DNA from: an uncultured Muribaculaceae bacterium
GTDB lineage: Bacteria > Bacteroidota > Bacteroidia > Bacteroidales > Muribaculaceae
NCBI GenBank assembly: GCA_910579105.1
Contig: CAJTRT010000008.1
Location: 1 to 64,000, forward strand
Length of the DNA: 64,000 bases
Direction of reading: 5' to 3'
Shown here in pieces: positions 1-8,332 of this stretch (position 1 is its first letter; every line of letters begins with the position of its first letter). Below the pieces are notes generated by a model. That model made no database searches and was not told the DNA's origin. It saw only the letters and a program-made list of their open reading frames with translations. Both the position numbers and the translations under genes were made by a program.

Positions 1-484
1 AGGTGGCGCGGGTGTCGGCGTTGGCCGAGTGGGCCCCCTCGAGGTCGGCGTCGCAGTAGAAGCGGTATGCCGCGGCAAGAGTGCGCTGCTCCTTCTTGTG
101 GAAGATCGTCTGCACGTCGATATAACGCGGGCGACGGAAGTCGAAGTCGACCCCCGCGCGGGCGAACTCCTCCGAAAGCATCGGCACGTCGAAGCGGTTG
201 GAGTTGAAACCGGCTATGTCGCACCCTTCGAAACTCCTGGCCAGGTCGGCCGCGATCTGGCGGAACGTGGGCTTGTCGGCCACGTCCTCGTCGGTTATGT
301 GGTGCACGGCGGTAGCCTCCTCAGGAATATGGCGCTCGGGATTGACGCGGAGCGTGCGCTGCACGTCGCTGCCGTCGGGCATCACCTTGATCATGGAGAT
401 TTCCACCACGCGGTCGGTCATTATGTTGGTGCCGGTGGTCTCCAGGTCGAAAAACATCACCGGCTTCGTTATATTCAGCTTCAT
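1..484 (-). CDS. 3'-5' exonuclease, DnaQ-like (3' end outside window)
   Basis: The first 161 codons of a DEDDh 3'-5' exonuclease are visible, running leftward off the window edge. The start (484) reads MKLNITKPVMFFDLETTG, with the Asp-x-Glu pair of motif Exo I near residue 13. Near residues 107-112 comes a second-motif-like AGFNSNRFD, and just before the edge HSANAD supplies the His and Asp of the Exo III h-type motif. The family removes nucleotides from DNA 3' ends, as a proofreading-type subunit or a stand-alone nuclease. Its ATG shares one base with the dnaN stop (TGATG), so the two genes are translationally coupled. It is too short for DNA polymerase I and has no visible helicase part. 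Family call is firm; the exact role is not. Confidence 0.85.
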   Translation of the reverse strand, partial: MKLNITKPVMFFDLETTGTNIMTDRVVEISMIKVMPDGSDVQRTLRVNPERHIPEEATAVHHITDEDVADKPTFRQIAADLARSFEGCDIAGFNSNRFDVPMLSEEFARAGVDFDFRRPRYIDVQTIFHKKEQRTLAAAYRFYCDADLEGAHSANADTRAT

Positions 485-1614
485 CAGAACTCTTGTACCG
501 TCATGGGCATAAGGATGATGACAAGATCCGTGCCGTCGGCGTTCTCCTCGGGCAGGAACACTCCGGGGCGCGACGGGTCGGCCAGCTGCAGCAGGATGTT
601 GGGGGTGGCCAGTGTCGAGAATATCTCCGTCAGGTAGGGAGCCGAGAAACCGATCACCATCTCCGGCCCCTGGAAGTCGCAGGGAACGTTCTCCTTAGCG
701 AATGTGGAAAAGTTCGCGTCGTCGACCTTCAGCTCGATCCTGTTGTCGGAAAGGCGGAACTTCACAAGCCCGTGGGAAGGATCGGCGCAGACCGACACGC
801 GGCGGACAGCCGTCAGAATCGACGCGCGGTCGACGGTCACCACATAAGGGTTGTTCTTGGGAATAACTCGGGTATAGTCCGGGAAGTTCCCCTTTATGAA
901 GCAGCAGTTGAGCTGGATGGTCTCGGTGGTGAACACGGCGGCCTTCTGCGAGACGCTCACCTTCACCAGGTCCTCGCGGCGCAGCAGGTTCTTCAGTATA
1001 ACCGAGGGCTTGACCGGCACGATGCACGAGGCGGCCACCCCGGGAGCGGAAGTCTTGTTGACGTAGCGCACCAGCTTGCGGGTGTCTGTAGCCACGAAGG
1101 TTATGCCGTCCTCCTTGATATCCCAGAGGATACCCATCATCTGGGGGCGCAGGTCGTCGGAACCCACGGCGAAGAGCGTGTTCTCGATGCCGTTGAGAAT
1201 CTGCTCGGCGGGAGCCTCGAAGGAGAGCGTGTCGGCCTCGTCGACCGGCTCGACAGTGCGGGGGTACTGCTCGGCCGAGAGAGCCACGAGGTCGAACTTG
1301 CCGCCGGGGAACTCGATTTTCAGCTCCAGCGTCTCGTCGTTTACCTCCACGTCGACGTCAACGTCGGGAAGCTCCTTGGCGATATCGGAGATGCGGCGGG
1401 CATTGACGCAGAACGCGCCTTCGCCGTCGACGGCCGAGATTGCCACGCGGGCTGTCAGGGTGTTTTCCGTATCGGAGGCGGTCACCACAAGGGCATCTGC
1501 CTCCACCTTCATCAGGAAGTTGTCGAGAATCGTCAGAGTGTTTTTGGAGTTGATCACCTTGCTGACCCCCGAAAGCACGGAGTAGAGCGCCTTGCTCGCT
1601 ACTTTGAATTTCAT
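484..1614 (-). CDS. dnaN: DNA polymerase III subunit beta (sliding clamp)
   Basis: 376 residues, the normal length for the beta clamp, starting MKFKVASKALYSVLSGVSKV. The three-domain pattern is visible: the N-terminal region with TILDNFL, a central RDLV-type stretch and the C-terminal end in VIILMPMTV, where the family normally has a hydrophobic LxxPxRL-like tail contacting partner peptides. The ring encircles DNA and tethers polymerase III and repair enzymes. It lies upstream of the exonuclease and overlaps it by one base, so clamp and exonuclease form an operon. A strong promoter lies about 80 bp upstream (1696-1726). No other reading fits. Confidence 0.97.
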   Translation of the reverse strand: MKFKVASKALYSVLSGVSKVINSKNTLTILDNFLMKVEADALVVTASDTENTLTARVAISAVDGEGAFCVNARRISDIAKELPDVDVDVEVNDETLELKIEFPGGKFDLVALSAEQYPRTVEPVDEADTLSFEAPAEQILNGIENTLFAVGSDDLRPQMMGILWDIKEDGITFVATDTRKLVRYVNKTSAPGVAASCIVPVKPSVILKNLLRREDLVKVSVSQKAAVFTTETIQLNCCFIKGNFPDYTRVIPKNNPYVVTVDRASILTAVRRVSVCADPSHGLVKFRLSDNRIELKVDDANFSTFAKENVPCDFQGPEMVIGFSAPYLTEIFSTLATPNILLQLADPSRPGVFLPEENADGTDLVIILMPMTVQEF

Positions 1615-1695
1615 AAGTCTATGCTGTTTATTGATTTTTCGGCAAATTGGCGGGACCGCCGTCGGCTCCCGCGCACATTTATATTAATGAACCTA

Positions 1696-1726
1696 CAAAG
1701 GTACAAATTCCCGGCCACAAATCAAA
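1696..1726 (-). promoter_or_regulatory. Promoter of dnaN operon
   Basis: On the minus strand TTTG (1726-1723), a 19-nt spacer and TACCTTTG (1703-1696) match the Bacteroidetes sigma consensus TTTG-N19-21-TAnnTTTG exactly. The expected transcript start near 1690 leaves a leader of about 75 nt before the dnaN ATG at 1614. Confidence 0.8.
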
Positions 1727-1827
1727 ATCACGCGGCACGCCTCGCCGCCCCCGCGCCGCGCCGCGGCCTGGGCGCCCGGCACCCAGACCGGGCCCGGACG
1801 GTTTTTATGCGGAATGAGTTCGGATAA

Positions 1828-1859
1828 CTTGCGCGGCTCGGGATTTTTTGCGACCTTCG
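1828..1859 (+). promoter_or_regulatory. Possible feoAB promoter
   Basis: CTTG (1828-1831), 20 nt, then GACCTTCG (1852-1859), followed by CGG. This departs from TAnnTTTG at the first base and has TTCG, a form that recurs at other genes in this window. It would start transcription about 15-20 nt before the feoAB ATG. No Fur box was recognised in the 268-bp divergent region between dnaN and feoAB. Confidence 0.35.
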
Positions 1860-1882
1860 CGGCGTAAATCGTCAGACACGAG

Positions 1883-4246
1883 ATGAGACTTTCCGACCTT
1901 ACAACCGGCCAGTCGGCGGTGATAGTGAAAATCCTGGGCCACGGCGCGTTCCGAAAGCGCGTCATGGAGATGGGGTTCGTCAAGGGGCACACCATAACGG
2001 CGGTGCTCGCCGCCCCGCTCCGCGACCCGGTGAAATACCGCATAATGGGCTACGAGGTGAGCCTGCGCCGCTCGGAGGCAGCGATGGTCGAGGTAATGCC
2101 CCTTGAAGAAAGCCCGGTTGCCGGGCACGGAGGCGCGGCCGGCGACCTGAGGATGATCGACGACGCCGACCCCGGACAGCGCGACCGGTTCGAGGGAAGC
2201 AGCCACACCATAAACGTGGCGCTGATAGGCAACCCCAACTGCGGCAAGACCTCGCTCTTCAACATCGCATCGGGGGCGCAGGAGCACGTCGGGAATTACA
2301 GCGGGGTGACCGTCGGCTCGAAGACCGGCACCTTCCGCCACAGGGGCTACACGTTCAACATCGTAGACCTCCCGGGCACCTACTCACTGTCGGCCTACTC
2401 CCCCGAGGAGCGGTTCGTGCGCCGGTACCTGCGCGACAGCAACCCCGACGTGATCGTCAACGTCGTCGACGGGTCGAACCTCGACCGCAACCTCTACCTC
2501 ACCACCGAGCTGATCGACATGGACCATTCGATGGTGATCGCGCTGAACATGTACGACGAGCTGCGCGCCGCCGGCACGGTGTTCGATTTCGAAGCCATGG
2601 GAAAGCTCATAGGCGTGCCGGTGGTCCCCACCGTCAGCCGCACCGGCGAAGGGATAGAGAACCTGTTCGACACGATAATAGAGGTCTACGAGCAGCGCGA
2701 CCCCAGAGTCAAGCACGTCCACGTCCACCTCGGCCAGGACATAGAGGCCGCCCTGACCTCCATAAAGGACGCTATCAAGGCCGACAAAAGCGTCAACCAG
2801 CACTTCTCGGCCCGATACCTCGCCATACGCCTCCTGGAGAAAGACCCGGAGGCGGAGGAGATAATCGGCCAGGGCGCCGACGGAGCCTCCATCCTGGCCG
2901 CGCGCGACAATGCCCTCGCGGCCCTCGCGCGGCAGCTTCCCGGCGAGGATGTCGGCTCGATAATAGCCGGGGAGAAATACGGCTTCATCGCCGGGGCGCT
3001 CGCCGAGACGCGCCAGCTCGCGGCCGACCGCAAGAGAGGGGCCACGGGGCTGATCGACGCGCTGGTGACCAGCCGCCTGTTCGGATTTCCGATGTTCATC
3101 CTGGCGATGTGCTTCATCTTCTGGGCCACATTCTACGTCGGCCAGTACCCGGCCGACTGGATCCAGGCCGGCATCGACGCCCTCGCCGGCCTGGTCGACG
3201 CGCGCATGGCCGACGGACCGCTGAAAAGCCTGCTCGCCAACGGCGTGATCGGGGGCGTCGGAGGGGTGATCGTGTTCCTGCCCAACATACTGATTCTCTT
3301 CTTCTTCATCTCCTTCATGGAGGATTCGGGCTACATGGCCCGCGCTGCGTTCATCATGGACCGGCTGATGCACAAGATAGGGCTCCACGGCAAGTCGTTC
3401 ATCCCGATGGTGATGGGCTTCGGCTGCAACGTGCCCGCCGTCATGGCCGCCCGCGCCATAGAAAGCTCGTCGTCGAGAGCCATAACCGTGCTGATCACCC
3501 CGTTCATGTCGTGCTCGGCGCGCCTGCCGGTCTACGTGTTGCTCGTAGGCACTTTTTTCAGCGCCCACGCCGCGCTGGTGTTCCTGGCCATGTATCTCAT
3601 AGGGATTCTCGCCGCCGCCGTGACGGCCAGGCTGCTGCGCCGACTGTTCTTCAATAATGACGAGACCCCGTTCGTTATGGAGCTCCCCCCCTACCGCGTC
3701 CCGGCGATGAAGACATCCCTGCGCCACATGTGGTGGAAAAGCCGCGAGTATCTGAAAAAGATGGGAGGCATCATCCTGCTGGCCTCGGTGATAGTGTGGG
3801 CGCTCGACTACTTCCCGCTCCGCTCGCAGGAAGACCAGGCACAGGACTCCTACCTCGAAAGCATCGGCAAGGCCGTAAGCCCCGCGACAGAGCCGCTCGG
3901 ATTCTCCTGGCGCGCCACGGTGGCCGCCGTGGCCGGAATCCCCGCGAAGGAAATCGTCGTATCCACCCTGGGAGTGCTCTACACGGGATCGGAAGAAGCC
4001 ACCGACCAGGCGCTGTCGAAACGCCTCACCTCCGTCATGCCCGGCGAGGCCAAGCCCGACTTCGACCCCGCATCGGCCCTCAGCTTCATGATTTTCATAC
4101 TGCTCTACTGCCCCTGCACCGCCACCGTGATCGCCATCATAAAGGAAACCCGCTCATGGCGCTACGGAGCATTCACCATACTGTACAACACCGCCTTCGC
4201 GTGGTTGGCGGCCTTCGCTGCCTACCGTCTCGCCCTCCTCTTCTGA
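1883..4246 (+). CDS. feoB: Ferrous iron transporter, FeoA-FeoB fusion
   Basis: 787 residues combining two normally separate proteins. Residues 1-75 form an SH3-like FeoA domain (MRLSDLTTGQ... with GFVKGHTI). Residues 110-270 are the FeoB G domain, with P-loop GNPNCGKT at 116-123, G3 DLPG at 162-165 and G4 NMYD at 222-225. A helical regulatory part follows, then from about residue 395 the polytopic membrane domain with its gate segments, including the GFGCNVPAVMAAR stretch typical of the FeoB core. It imports Fe2+ across the inner membrane under control of GTP binding. Feo fusions of this type are common in Bacteroidales. It is monocistronic and divergent from dnaN. Confidence 0.95.
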   Translation: MRLSDLTTGQSAVIVKILGHGAFRKRVMEMGFVKGHTITAVLAAPLRDPVKYRIMGYEVSLRRSEAAMVEVMPLEESPVAGHGGAAGDLRMIDDADPGQRDRFEGSSHTINVALIGNPNCGKTSLFNIASGAQEHVGNYSGVTVGSKTGTFRHRGYTFNIVDLPGTYSLSAYSPEERFVRRYLRDSNPDVIVNVVDGSNLDRNLYLTTELIDMDHSMVIALNMYDELRAAGTVFDFEAMGKLIGVPVVPTVSRTGEGIENLFDTIIEVYEQRDPRVKHVHVHLGQDIEAALTSIKDAIKADKSVNQHFSARYLAIRLLEKDPEAEEIIGQGADGASILAARDNALAALARQLPGEDVGSIIAGEKYGFIAGALAETRQLAADRKRGATGLIDALVTSRLFGFPMFILAMCFIFWATFYVGQYPADWIQAGIDALAGLVDARMADGPLKSLLANGVIGGVGGVIVFLPNILILFFFISFMEDSGYMARAAFIMDRLMHKIGLHGKSFIPMVMGFGCNVPAVMAARAIESSSSRAITVLITPFMSCSARLPVYVLLVGTFFSAHAALVFLAMYLIGILAAAVTARLLRRLFFNNDETPFVMELPPYRVPAMKTSLRHMWWKSREYLKKMGGIILLASVIVWALDYFPLRSQEDQAQDSYLESIGKAVSPATEPLGFSWRATVAAVAGIPAKEIVVSTLGVLYTGSEEATDQALSKRLTSVMPGEAKPDFDPASALSFMIFILLYCPCTATVIAIIKETRSWRYGAFTILYNTAFAWLAAFAAYRLALLF

Positions 4247-4287
4247 TTTTGTACCCACCACGGCTTCCTACATTGAAAACACAAACG

Positions 4288-4320
4288 CCGCTAACTTCGA
4301 CGCGTCTGCCAAGTTAACGG
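4288..4320 (+). terminator. Weak inverted repeat after feoAB
   Basis: The arms CCGCTAACTT (4288-4297) and AAGTTAACGG (4311-4320) pair 9 of 10 around a 13-nt loop. No T-run follows. It may end feoAB transcription, but it could also be chance; the left arm contains TAACTTCG, which resembles a promoter element. Confidence 0.3.
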
Positions 4321-4395
4321 CCGGCCATGGGCGGGGGCGCCGCGCACGTAGGCAATTTTAACGTTTTGGTTAAAGATTGTTTGGAGAATTATCCG

Positions 4396-4403
4396 TAACT
4401 TCG
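4396..4403 (+). promoter_or_regulatory. -7 element of the DUF4493 lipoprotein operon
   Basis: TAACTTCG, the TTCG variant of TAnnTTTG, lies 27 nt before the ATG at 4431. No clear -33 TTTG at the usual spacing was found. Confidence 0.45.
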
Positions 4404-4430
4404 TTCCAAATTTTTATTTAACTATCTATT

Positions 4431-6914
4431 ATGATGAAAAAAGTGCTAATCGGGTTGATTGGCGCGGCAGGAGCGATGTTAGTCGCCTCATGCGCTGACA
4501 CTTTCAACCCGGGTGGCGACAGCGACCACCAGGGACGCATCTTCCCCTCGGTCAGCCTCGACAAGAGCGTGGTGACCTCGAAGAGCACCCCCAAAGCCCC
4601 CGCGTCAAGAGCCGCGGAAGCTGTCTCCTCCGACCAGATGAAAATCCGGCTCGTGCGCGACGCCGGCGGCTATGACAAAACATGGGATTCCCTCTCCGAC
4701 TTCCCCTCCGCTGAATTATTCCCCGTAGGCCGTTACACTTTCAGCGCCTTCTACGGCAGCGCGGAAGAGCAGGGCTTCAGCAAGCCCTATTATTACGGAG
4801 AATGTTCGATCGAGGTCGAGGAGAACCGCTCGGCCCAGGTACAGGTCACGGCCCAGCTCGCCAACTCGATGCTGACCATCGCCTATTCCGAGGCGTTCGC
4901 CGCGTATTTCACCGACTACAAGACTACCATCACAACCGCGCTCGGCTCGCTGGAATACGCCGCCGACGCGACCGCGCCTGTTTACCTCCCCGCCGGAGAG
5001 GTGTCGTTCGCGATCGACGTGACCAAGCCCTCAGGCACGAAGGCCACACTGACCCCCAACGCAGTAACACTCAGCCCACGCCATCACTACACGGTGAAGT
5101 TCGACGTCAACAACGGCAACGTGGCAACGCCCGTCCTGAAAATCGAATGGGACGAGATGCTCGACACCGAGGAAGTCACGATCGACCTCTCCGATGACAT
5201 TCTCAACGCTCCCGCGCCCACCATCGCCTCCGAAGGATTCCCCGTCGAAAGCTTCATCGCCGGGAATGCTCCCGCGGGAGAGCGCTCGCTGACTATCGTT
5301 GCCCACGGCGGCCTGTCGTCGCTCGTGATGACCACCGCCTCACCCTCGCTCCGCGAGCAAGGGTGGCCAGCCGAGACGGACCTCCTGGCAGGCGACGCCG
5401 CGGCCAACGCCGCCACCGCCGCGCTCGGTCTGAAGACCCGCGGCCTGACCAAGGCCGGCGGCAAGATCGCGCAGGTGACCCTCACCGACGTGCTCAACCA
5501 TATCCGTTACGTCGAAGGCGCCTCAAACACCACGGAGTTCACCTTCGTGGCCCGCGACGCCTACAACAAGGCATCCGAACCGCTGACCCTGACCGTCGAC
5601 ATCGAGAAACTCATAATCGAGCTTTCCGCCCCCGCGCCGATTGTCAAAGGGCAGACCGACTTCTCCTGCCAGCTCACTTATAACGGAGGTGATGCCGCCA
5701 AGGACATCGCCATCCAGGCCAAGAACGACCGAGGCACATGGAGCGACATCCCCGCCACCATCACCCCGGCGAGCCGCGCCGCCGCGACATACCTCGTCGA
5801 GGTCTCCGTTGACGGCGAGCGCGACACCCAGCTCCGCGCCAAGGCCGCCGACGGAACCGTGTCGGAACCGCTCGACGTGGTTCACGCCGAAGCGCCCCAC
5901 GCGCTCAGCATCGACGAGCGCGACGTGTTCGCCCACTCCGCGAAAGTCACCCTGATTGAAAACCCCGACTACACGGGGCCCGCGGCGCGCAGCATCCGCA
6001 AATCGCCCGCCGACATGGCGGCACGCGCGGCGCTGATGATCTCAACCGACGGCAAGAAGTTCACCGCGGCCACCGGCGCCACGCTCAGCGGGGCAACCTG
6101 GAGCGTCAGCGGCCTAAACGCGAACCAAACCTACTACTTCCGCGCCGTAGTCGACGAAGTGCCATGCCGCAACGCCGAGGCCAGCACAGAAGCGGCCTTC
6201 CAGCTCGAAAACAGCTCGTTCGAGGACTGGGCCGAAGCAGACAGCCATAAATACTGGTCCCGCTGGTATCCGGCAGGCACAGCCAGGGGGGGAATCTGGG
6301 CAACCATCAACGAGCTTACCACGTCGCAGCAGAACGGCACAGACGGAACCACATATTCATATGTATCCATATCCGGCACCATCCCTACGACCGATGCGCA
6401 TTCAGGCGACAAAGCGGCATTGATACGCACTGTCGGATGGGGTAGCGGAAACACCGCGAGCATGATTTCCGGAAGAATGGGGACATGCAAGCATGTCAAC
6501 GCCGGTGAGTTGTATCTGGGATCATATGACGCGTCCGCCCTTACCCCCACATACGGATATCCGCTGACATCCCGCCCCAATAAAGTTTCTTTCTGGCACA
6601 AATACCTGAAAAAAGCAGATGAGGACTACGGATATGCAGAACTGGTAATTTCAGATGCCGACGGCAACGTCCTTTTCTCCTCTACCAAGCAACTGACCGC
6701 GTCGGAATACACCCAGGAAACGTTCAATATCAGCTATCCCGAACATTGCGCCAAGGCCGCGAACATGTCACTCATCTTCCGTTCCTCGGGACACACCGAC
6801 CTGAACGACAAGAAGAACACAACATGGCTCACGCCTCCCCCGAGAATGAACCTCAGCACCGGTACATATATGGGATCACAGCTCTATATCGACGACATAG
6901 AGCTGGCCTACTAA
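4431..6914 (+). CDS. DUF4493/PCMD-type surface lipoprotein
   Basis: 827 residues. A lipoprotein signal with lipobox VASC puts the lipidated Cys at residue 21. The N-terminal third has the low-complexity, beta-rich character of DUF4493 proteins (conversion of values into text-like insertions; function unknown). A long middle region has repeated beta-sandwich or fibronectin-like stretches. The C-terminal quarter begins at NSSFEDW and ends QLYIDDIELAY, the typical start and end of the PCMD (putative carbohydrate metabolism) domain. It is probably exported to the outer membrane and exposed at the surface, binding glycan or acting as an adhesin. It is first of three related genes (4431, 6949, 8333) ahead of two GH16 enzymes. 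Domain names are recalled, not searched. Confidence 0.75.
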   Translation: MMKKVLIGLIGAAGAMLVASCADTFNPGGDSDHQGRIFPSVSLDKSVVTSKSTPKAPASRAAEAVSSDQMKIRLVRDAGGYDKTWDSLSDFPSAELFPVGRYTFSAFYGSAEEQGFSKPYYYGECSIEVEENRSAQVQVTAQLANSMLTIAYSEAFAAYFTDYKTTITTALGSLEYAADATAPVYLPAGEVSFAIDVTKPSGTKATLTPNAVTLSPRHHYTVKFDVNNGNVATPVLKIEWDEMLDTEEVTIDLSDDILNAPAPTIASEGFPVESFIAGNAPAGERSLTIVAHGGLSSLVMTTASPSLREQGWPAETDLLAGDAAANAATAALGLKTRGLTKAGGKIAQVTLTDVLNHIRYVEGASNTTEFTFVARDAYNKASEPLTLTVDIEKLIIELSAPAPIVKGQTDFSCQLTYNGGDAAKDIAIQAKNDRGTWSDIPATITPASRAAATYLVEVSVDGERDTQLRAKAADGTVSEPLDVVHAEAPHALSIDERDVFAHSAKVTLIENPDYTGPAARSIRKSPADMAARAALMISTDGKKFTAATGATLSGATWSVSGLNANQTYYFRAVVDEVPCRNAEASTEAAFQLENSSFEDWAEADSHKYWSRWYPAGTARGGIWATINELTTSQQNGTDGTTYSYVSISGTIPTTDAHSGDKAALIRTVGWGSGNTASMISGRMGTCKHVNAGELYLGSYDASALTPTYGYPLTSRPNKVSFWHKYLKKADEDYGYAELVISDADGNVLFSSTKQLTASEYTQETFNISYPEHCAKAANMSLIFRSSGHTDLNDKKNTTWLTPPPRMNLSTGTYMGSQLYIDDIELAY

Positions 6915-6948
6915 CCTTCCACTAACCGAACATACCACTCACAAGATA

Positions 6949-8319
6949 ATGAAAACCAAGATTTTCTCCATAATGGCGGCGGCTGCCATACTCGCCTCGG
7001 GGGTCACCTCGTGCAGCGACAACTGGGAGCCTGATGTCAAAACCGGCTCCGGCAACGGCGTCGGCCGACTCCGCACCGCGACCTTCGGCGTGGAAGTCAC
7101 CAACGGCGAGATGCTGATCAAGGACGGCCTGGCGCCCTCCAAGGCTCCGAAAGCCGCCGCGAAGTCGCGCGAATCGGTGGACCTCACTAACTTCATCGTG
7201 AAAATCACCGCCGCCGACGGCACCGAGGCTGGCACCTGGAAGTACGGCGAGATGGAGGAGTTCCTGCTCCTCGACGCGGGCGATTACACCGTGGACGTTG
7301 CCTCGTCCGAGGCTCCCGAACCCGCGGGATGGAACTGCCCCTACTTCACCGGCTCGCAGAAATTCACCATCGTCGAGAACAAGATCACCGACGTCGAGCC
7401 GGTCGTATGCACCCTGGGCAACGTCATGGTGACCGTGCACTTCACCAAGCAGCTCCTGGCCGAGGCCGGAAGCGACCTGCAAGTGGCCGTCACCTCCACC
7501 GAGGGGAACAGCCTGACCTACACAACCTCGACCCCTGCGACCGACGCGGGCTACTTCGCTTCGTCGGGCGACGAGAACGAGACACTGAAAGTAACCTTCA
7601 CCGGCACAATCAGCGGCGTGGCCGAAACTTTCTCCAACGCCCTCCTCGACGTGAAGCCGGGCCAGCACCGCAAAATCACATTCGGATTGAAGAAGAACGA
7701 CGCCGTATCGCCCGACGAGAATGGCTACATCCTGGTCGACGGCACCCCGATCTCGGTTGACACCTCTGTCGAGAACGAGGACATGACGGTTGACAACGCC
7801 GTGGAGGACGACATCCTCGACCCATCCGACCGCCCGGGTCACGAAGTGCTCCCCGACGACCCCACCCCTCCCGGGCCGGAGAACCCCGACGACCCCAAGG
7901 AGGACGCCATCGACTTCGACAGCAAGACAATCAAACTCGACGGCACCTGGAACAAGGTCTCTGACTTCGCCGACGGTATGGACGCCAAGCAGGAGGCGAT
8001 AGTAGTTATCACCGCGAAAGAAGGAGTCGCGAACCTAATCGTCACCATCAACGCCAATGATGGTCTCGCAGCGGTTCTCGCCGACCCATCGATGGGTCTT
8101 GACAAGCCTTTTGACCTGGCCTATCCCGGAGACCGCTACGACGTTCTCCACAACTTCAAGTTCCCCCTGGGTGACGAGGTTATCGGCAAGACAGAAGTGA
8201 CTTTCGACATCACGGACTTCGTGCCAATGCTGGGGATGTATCCCGGACAGAACACCTTCATCATCCGCGTGGTCGACCAAAAAGGGGGCGAGAAGTCTCA
8301 ATCACTAATGTTTGAATAA
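6949..8319 (+). CDS. DUF4493-type lipoprotein, short form
   Basis: 456 residues with lipobox VTSC (Cys 22). The N-terminal half resembles the neighbouring proteins at 4431 and 8333 (RLRTATFGVEV, a dosage-of-Thr/Ser beta-rich DUF4493-like domain). A Pro/Asp-rich linker around residues 290-325 (DDPTPPGPENPDDP) leads to a C-terminal domain of about 130 residues that ends GEKSQSLMFE. It lacks the FEDW...YIDD PCMD end found in both neighbours, so it is a shorter relative in the same operon. The gap to the gene before is 34 bp and to the next only 13 bp. Function unknown; a surface glycan-binding or adhesion role is inferred from context. Confidence 0.7.
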   Translation: MKTKIFSIMAAAAILASGVTSCSDNWEPDVKTGSGNGVGRLRTATFGVEVTNGEMLIKDGLAPSKAPKAAAKSRESVDLTNFIVKITAADGTEAGTWKYGEMEEFLLLDAGDYTVDVASSEAPEPAGWNCPYFTGSQKFTIVENKITDVEPVVCTLGNVMVTVHFTKQLLAEAGSDLQVAVTSTEGNSLTYTTSTPATDAGYFASSGDENETLKVTFTGTISGVAETFSNALLDVKPGQHRKITFGLKKNDAVSPDENGYILVDGTPISVDTSVENEDMTVDNAVEDDILDPSDRPGHEVLPDDPTPPGPENPDDPKEDAIDFDSKTIKLDGTWNKVSDFADGMDAKQEAIVVITAKEGVANLIVTINANDGLAAVLADPSMGLDKPFDLAYPGDRYDVLHNFKFPLGDEVIGKTEVTFDITDFVPMLGMYPGQNTFIIRVVDQKGGEKSQSLMFE

Positions 8320-8324
8320 GGAGG
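8318..8324 (+). promoter_or_regulatory. Canonical Shine-Dalgarno site
   Basis: AAGGAGG overlaps the stop codon of the preceding gene and lies 8 nt before the ATG at 8333. Strong anti-16S pairing sites are rare in Bacteroidetes, where leaders are usually A-rich without one. It confirms the start of the third lipoprotein. Confidence 0.6.
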
Positions 8325-8332
8325 ACTGACCG

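Noticed and set aside
493..1827. Plus-strand open frame opposite dnaN (444 codons)
   Set aside because: Antisense of a clear clamp gene with no recognisable domain and no promoter.
4292..4299. TAACTTCG at 4292 as promoter of the lipoprotein operon
   Set aside because: It is 131 nt from the gene and lies in an inverted repeat; TAACTTCG at 4396 is closer and better placed.
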